From DASUGM01 sp036274055 (GTDB lineage Bacteria; Acidobacteriota; Vicinamibacteria; Vicinamibacterales; SCN-69-37), in contig DASUGM010000229.1 of assembly GCA_036274055.1 (NCBI GenBank), positions 1-16,623 on the forward strand: DNA of 16,623 nucleotides, written 5' to 3'. Shown one piece after another: positions 13,801-16,623 of this stretch (the first letter of the stretch is position 1; each line of letters starts with the position of its first letter). The notes below the pieces were generated by a model, which saw nothing but the letters and a program-made list of their open reading frames with translations, did not search any database and was not told where the DNA came from. Made by a program: the position numbers and the translations under genes.

Positions 13801-14381
13801 GCACGTCTCTGGACGCGGCCGCCTGCGCGCTGTTTCTACTCGCGACGGTGTCGCTCGCCGGTCTCTGTCAATCGTTGTGGCTGGCGTCGCCGGCGTCGTG
13901 CGCGTTTGCCGCGCCAATTGACGGCAAGCGCCGGCTCCGCGGGCGGCGGTTGTTCGGTGACAACAAGACCTGGCGCGGGGTCGTCGTGATGGCGCCGGCA
14001 ACCGGCGCGGCCTTCGCGCTCGGCGCCGCGGCGATACCGGGCGGCGCGGCCGCGGCCGGGTTGTGGCCGCTCACACCCGCGCAATACGGGGCGCTCGGCG
14101 CCTGGGCCGGTCTCGGTTTCATGGCCGGCGAGCTTCCCAACTCCTTCCTCAAGCGGCAGCTCGACATCGCGCCGGGCAGCCCGCCCGCACGTCGCGCGTG
14201 GCGACAGATCGGCTTCGTCGTCGATCGGCTCGACTCGATCGCCGGATTGATGTTCGCCCTGCTGTGCGTCGTCTCCGTGCCGGCGATGACATGGGCGTAC
14301 GTCGCGGTGATCGGGCCAATGGTGCATTTCGGCTTCAGCGCGCTGATGTTCGCGCTCGGTGGAAAAGGACGGATGGCGTGA
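13797..14381 (+). CDS. CDP-archaeol synthase (CarS)-like membrane protein
   Basis: The product is 194 aa, close to archaeal CarS in size, starting at an ATG that overlaps the desaturase stop (ATGA). Visible motifs are KRRLRGRRLFGDNKTWRG (44-61), GELPNSFLKRQLDI (111-124) and the C-terminal FVVDRLDSIAG (140-150). These correspond to the GDGKTWRG, SFIKR and D(Q/R)LD motifs of the CarS/CdsA cytidylyltransferase fold. The acidic and basic residues there bind CTP and Mg2+. There are about five hydrophobic segments. In archaea CarS activates 2,3-di-geranylgeranylglycerol phosphate with CTP to CDP-archaeol. Bacterial relatives are annotated by similarity, and their real substrate is generally unproven; a phosphatidate-like or polyprenyl-type lipid phosphate is possible. 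Its position between a desaturase and a PEP-synthase-like gene indicates lipid metabolism. Confidence 0.85.
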   Translation: MSTSLDAAACALFLLATVSLAGLCQSLWLASPASCAFAAPIDGKRRLRGRRLFGDNKTWRGVVVMAPATGAAFALGAAAIPGGAAAAGLWPLTPAQYGALGAWAGLGFMAGELPNSFLKRQLDIAPGSPPARRAWRQIGFVVDRLDSIAGLMFALLCVVSVPAMTWAYVAVIGPMVHFGFSALMFALGGKGRMA

Positions 14382-16623
14382 AGAGCAGTGCGACGTGCGA
14401 GGTGCGCCGTGCGAGGTGCGAAGAGCTTTGTGTCTCGCTGTCATGCGCTACTGAGGCCGCGCGTGTCGGCGGCAAGGCCGCGAACCTGGCGCGGCTGATC
14501 GCGCTTGGCATCGCCGTTCCCGACGGCGAGGTGCTGACCGCCGAGGCCTTCGCGCGCGCGCATGCGTCGCCGGTGCTGCCGGACGATGTCGCGACGGCCG
14601 TCGAAGGCTTGGCCGACCGATGGTTGACTCACGCGCCGCTGGTCGTTCGCAGCTCGGCGATTGGCGAAGACGGCGCGACCGCGTCGTTCGCCGGGCAGTT
14701 CGACTCGATTCTTCACGTCGGCACGCGCGATGAACTGTTGCAGGCGATTCGCCGGTGCTGGGCGTCCTATGCGAGTCCGCGCGCGGAGTTCTACCGGCCC
14801 GCGCGCGGCATCGCCGCCGGCGGCATGGCCGTCATCATCCAACGCCAGGTCGCGGCCGTCCGCGCCGGCGTGTTGTTCACGCAGGCGCCGACGGGCGCTG
14901 CCGACGAGATGCTCATCGAGGGCTGCGACGGGCTGGCCGACGGGCTGGTGTCGGGGCGGGTTGAACCGTGGAGCGTCCGCGCGAAAAAGCCGTCGGGTGG
15001 CTTTTTCGCCCCGGCGGCGGCAGTCCGGCCGGAACTGCCGCCAGATGTGAAAAAGCCACCCGACGGCTTTTTCGCGCTGGTGAATATCGCCGCGTCAATC
15101 GCCGACGCGTTCGGCGCGCCGCAGGATATCGAATGGGCGATCGACGGCGACGACCGCGTCTGGATCGTGCAGACGCGGCCGATCACCGGCCGCCGTGCGC
15201 AGTGCGACGTGCGCCGTGCGACGTGCGTACCAACCGTGCTGTTCTCCAACGCCAACATCAACGAGAACTTTCCCGAGCCGGTGTCGCCACTGCTCTACTC
15301 GATCGCGTCGTCCGGCTATTACCACTACTTCCGGAATCTCGGCCTCGCCTTCGGTGTCTCGCGGGCGCGCCTGCGCGCCATGGACCAGCCGCTCCGATCG
15401 ATCATCGCCGTCCACGGCGCGCGGATGTACTACAACCTGACCAGCGTCCACGCGGTCCTGCGCATGGCGCCGTGCGGTGAGGCGCTGGCGGCGTCTTTCA
15501 ACGAGTTCGTGGGCGCCGACGAGGTCGCTGCGCCGCTCGACCGCGACGCGCGATGGCACGGGCGTCGCAGCCGCGTCGCGCAGGCCTTCGAGCTCGCCCG
15601 CATCGTCGCCGCAACGGCATGGCAATACGCGTGGCTGCGGCGCCGCATCAGAAGCTTCGAAGACGACGCTGACGACTACGCGTCTCGGACGCGGCCCGCG
15701 GACCTCGAGTCGCGATCCCTCGCCGATCTCAATCGGCACCTCGTCGCCTTTCTCGACATCCGCCGGGACCGATGGAAGAACGCCTCGCTGGCCGACGCCG
15801 CGGCGATGGTCTGCTACTCGCTGCTCCAGCGCACGCTCGCATGGAGTGGGGCCGCGCCGTCGCTGCACAACCGGCTGCTCCGCGCCCTGCCCGGCGTGCC
15901 GTCAAGTCAACCGCCGCTGCGCCTCTGGGAGCTCTCACGCCAGATTCGATCGGACGCCACGCTTCTTACGTTGTTCGCCGAACATGACGCCGACGTGATT
16001 CTCGACACCGTCACGAACGACCCACACTTCGCTGGTTGGAAACGCGACTTCGCTCGTTATCTCGCCGACTGGGGCTTTCGATCGTCACGAGAGCTGATGC
16101 TGACGTCGCCGACGCTGGACGAATCGCCTGGTCCGGCGATCGATCTGCTGAAGCAGTACGTGCTCACGGACAGCGAGGCGCCTGCCATGACGATGGCGCG
16201 TCAAGCGCAGGAACGTCGTGATGAAACCCGCGCACTCTGGCAATCGCTGATCTGGCGTGCGCCGCACAAGGCCGTCGCGGTGCTCACGATCTTGCGGGCC
16301 ACTCAAACCGCCATCGCGTTTCGCGAACGGGCCCGACTCAAGCAAGCTCTGCTTTACACGCGCTGCCGCCACGTCGTCCGCGCCATCGGGCGCCGGCTCG
16401 CCGAGGCGGGAACGATCGAACGCCAGGACGACGTCTTCATGCTGCGCTGGCAGGAGATCGACGAACTCGTCTCGGGCCGCGCGATGTTCCCGGGGGCGGT
16501 CGCGGCGCTCGTGGCAGCTCGCGCCGCAGAACATGCCCGGTTGTCGTCGTGGACGCCACCGGACCGGATCGTGTTACCCGAGGGAGTCGGGTGGACGCCG
16601 GACGCCGGCGCATCGGCCTCTGG
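14378..16623 (+). CDS. PEP-synthase-like PEP/pyruvate-binding protein, 3' end outside window
   Basis: The frame is open for 748 codons to the window edge. The GTG at 14378 overlaps the previous stop (GTGA); another in-frame GTG at 14402 is an alternative. The N-terminal ATP-grasp (PPDK_N) domain spans about 25-271: VGGKAANLARL (30-40), PLVVRSSAIGEDGATASFAGQFDS (87-110), AGVLFTQAPTG (163-173), GLADGLVSGRV (185-195), and DIEWAIDGDDRVWIVQTRPITG (250-271). The following part (LFSNANINENFPEPVSPLLY, about 288-307, onward) matches the middle region of PEP-synthase/rifampicin-phosphotransferase-type proteins. DDVFMLRWQEI near 687-697 typically precedes the phosphohistidine domain, which would lie beyond the window. 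Such proteins transfer phosphate between ATP or PEP and a small molecule through a histidine; the acceptor here is unknown. Three repeat tracts are embedded in frame: two heptamer arrays and one palindrome. Confidence 0.88.
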   Translation, partial: MKSSATCEVRRARCEELCVSLSCATEAARVGGKAANLARLIALGIAVPDGEVLTAEAFARAHASPVLPDDVATAVEGLADRWLTHAPLVVRSSAIGEDGATASFAGQFDSILHVGTRDELLQAIRRCWASYASPRAEFYRPARGIAAGGMAVIIQRQVAAVRAGVLFTQAPTGAADEMLIEGCDGLADGLVSGRVEPWSVRAKKPSGGFFAPAAAVRPELPPDVKKPPDGFFALVNIAASIADAFGAPQDIEWAIDGDDRVWIVQTRPITGRRAQCDVRRATCVPTVLFSNANINENFPEPVSPLLYSIASSGYYHYFRNLGLAFGVSRARLRAMDQPLRSIIAVHGARMYYNLTSVHAVLRMAPCGEALAASFNEFVGADEVAAPLDRDARWHGRRSRVAQAFELARIVAATAWQYAWLRRRIRSFEDDADDYASRTRPADLESRSLADLNRHLVAFLDIRRDRWKNASLADAAAMVCYSLLQRTLAWSGAAPSLHNRLLRALPGVPSSQPPLRLWELSRQIRSDATLLTLFAEHDADVILDTVTNDPHFAGWKRDFARYLADWGFRSSRELMLTSPTLDESPGPAIDLLKQYVLTDSEAPAMTMARQAQERRDETRALWQSLIWRAPHKAVAVLTILRATQTAIAFRERARLKQALLYTRCRHVVRAIGRRLAEAGTIERQDDVFMLRWQEIDELVSGRAMFPGAVAALVAARAAEHARLSSWTPPDRIVLPEGVGWTPDAGASAS
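14388..14422. repeat. Five-unit GTGCGNN heptamer array, N-terminus of the PEP-synthase-like gene
   Basis: Five consecutive 7-bp units read GTGCGAC, GTGCGAG, GTGCGCC, GTGCGAG and GTGCGAA. They begin 7 bp after the start codon and encode part of the poorly conserved N-terminus before the ATP-grasp domain. The same array type recurs at 15195-15229. Confidence 0.9.
14981..15075. repeat. In-frame nested palindrome in the ATP-grasp domain
   Basis: Arms 14981-15007 and 15049-15075 are perfect 27-bp inverted copies. Each arm is itself a hairpin (GAAAAAGCC/GGCTTTTTC). The 41-bp centre holds a further imperfect stem (GGCGGCAGT...ACTGCCGCC). The insert is translated as a Lys/Pro/Phe-rich segment, with KKPSGGFF and KKPPDGFF near residues 203-210 and 225-232. 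It falls in the variable stretch between SGRVEPWSV and the final ATP-grasp motif. Confidence 0.93.
15195..15229. repeat. Second five-unit GTGCGNN heptamer array, after the ATP-grasp domain
   Basis: The units are GTGCGCA, GTGCGAC, GTGCGCC, GTGCGAC and GTGCGTA, again 35 bp. It starts 4 codons after the conserved QTRPITG that ends the ATP-grasp domain and encodes QCDVRRATCVP in the linker to the next region. It shares a 15-bp stretch (GCAGTGCGACGTGCG) with the first array. Confidence 0.9.

Overview
The window is a GC-rich (visibly well above 60 %) bacterial chromosome segment. Its gene types (short PadR regulator, DUF885 lipoprotein, CadC-like winged-helix/TPR regulator without a membrane anchor, many dispersed palindromic repeats) suggest Acidobacteriota, perhaps a Vicinamibacteria-like lineage. 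That assignment is an inference from gene style; no marker gene is present.

Layout. Positions 1-2598 hold a PadR-type repressor gene read from what looks like a leaderless promoter inside its own operator. It faces a leftward pair: a small SpoIIAA/STAS-like protein and a DUF885 zinc-dependent lipoprotein hydrolase. A REP-like hairpin, an extended -10 promoter and a complete tRNA-Leu(CAG) with encoded CCA follow (2740-2926). From 2988 to 9246 runs a rightward, translationally coupled six-gene block: one PAP2-type membrane phosphatase/phosphotransferase, then five multi-spanning membrane proteins. Three of these (A, B, D) carry GT87-like polyprenol-phosphate mannosyltransferase features. The other two (C, E) are paralogues of each other from a family I do not recognise. 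A and B are a tandem duplication, and C and E flank D. The block looks like a lipid-linked glycan or glycolipid assembly cassette.

Positions 9174-10411 are rich in repeats. A nested palindrome supplies the C-terminal tail and stop codon of gene E. A small, possibly PilZ-like gene follows. Then comes a 231-bp element with 60-bp near-perfect terminal inverted repeats, most of which has been tandemly duplicated together with the last 30 bp or so of the neighbouring gene. That gene (a small lipoprotein) and a winged-helix/TolB-like/TPR regulator form a leftward pair (12713-10379).

From 12832 to the right edge is a divergent, tightly coupled operon: fatty acid desaturase, CDP-archaeol-synthase-like (CarS-like) membrane protein, and a large PEP-synthase-like protein cut off by the window end. 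The combination suggests an unusual lipid pathway. The PEP-synthase-like gene carries three repeat tracts in frame: two five-unit GTGCGNN heptamer arrays and one 95-bp nested palindrome. Each falls at a terminus, loop or domain boundary.
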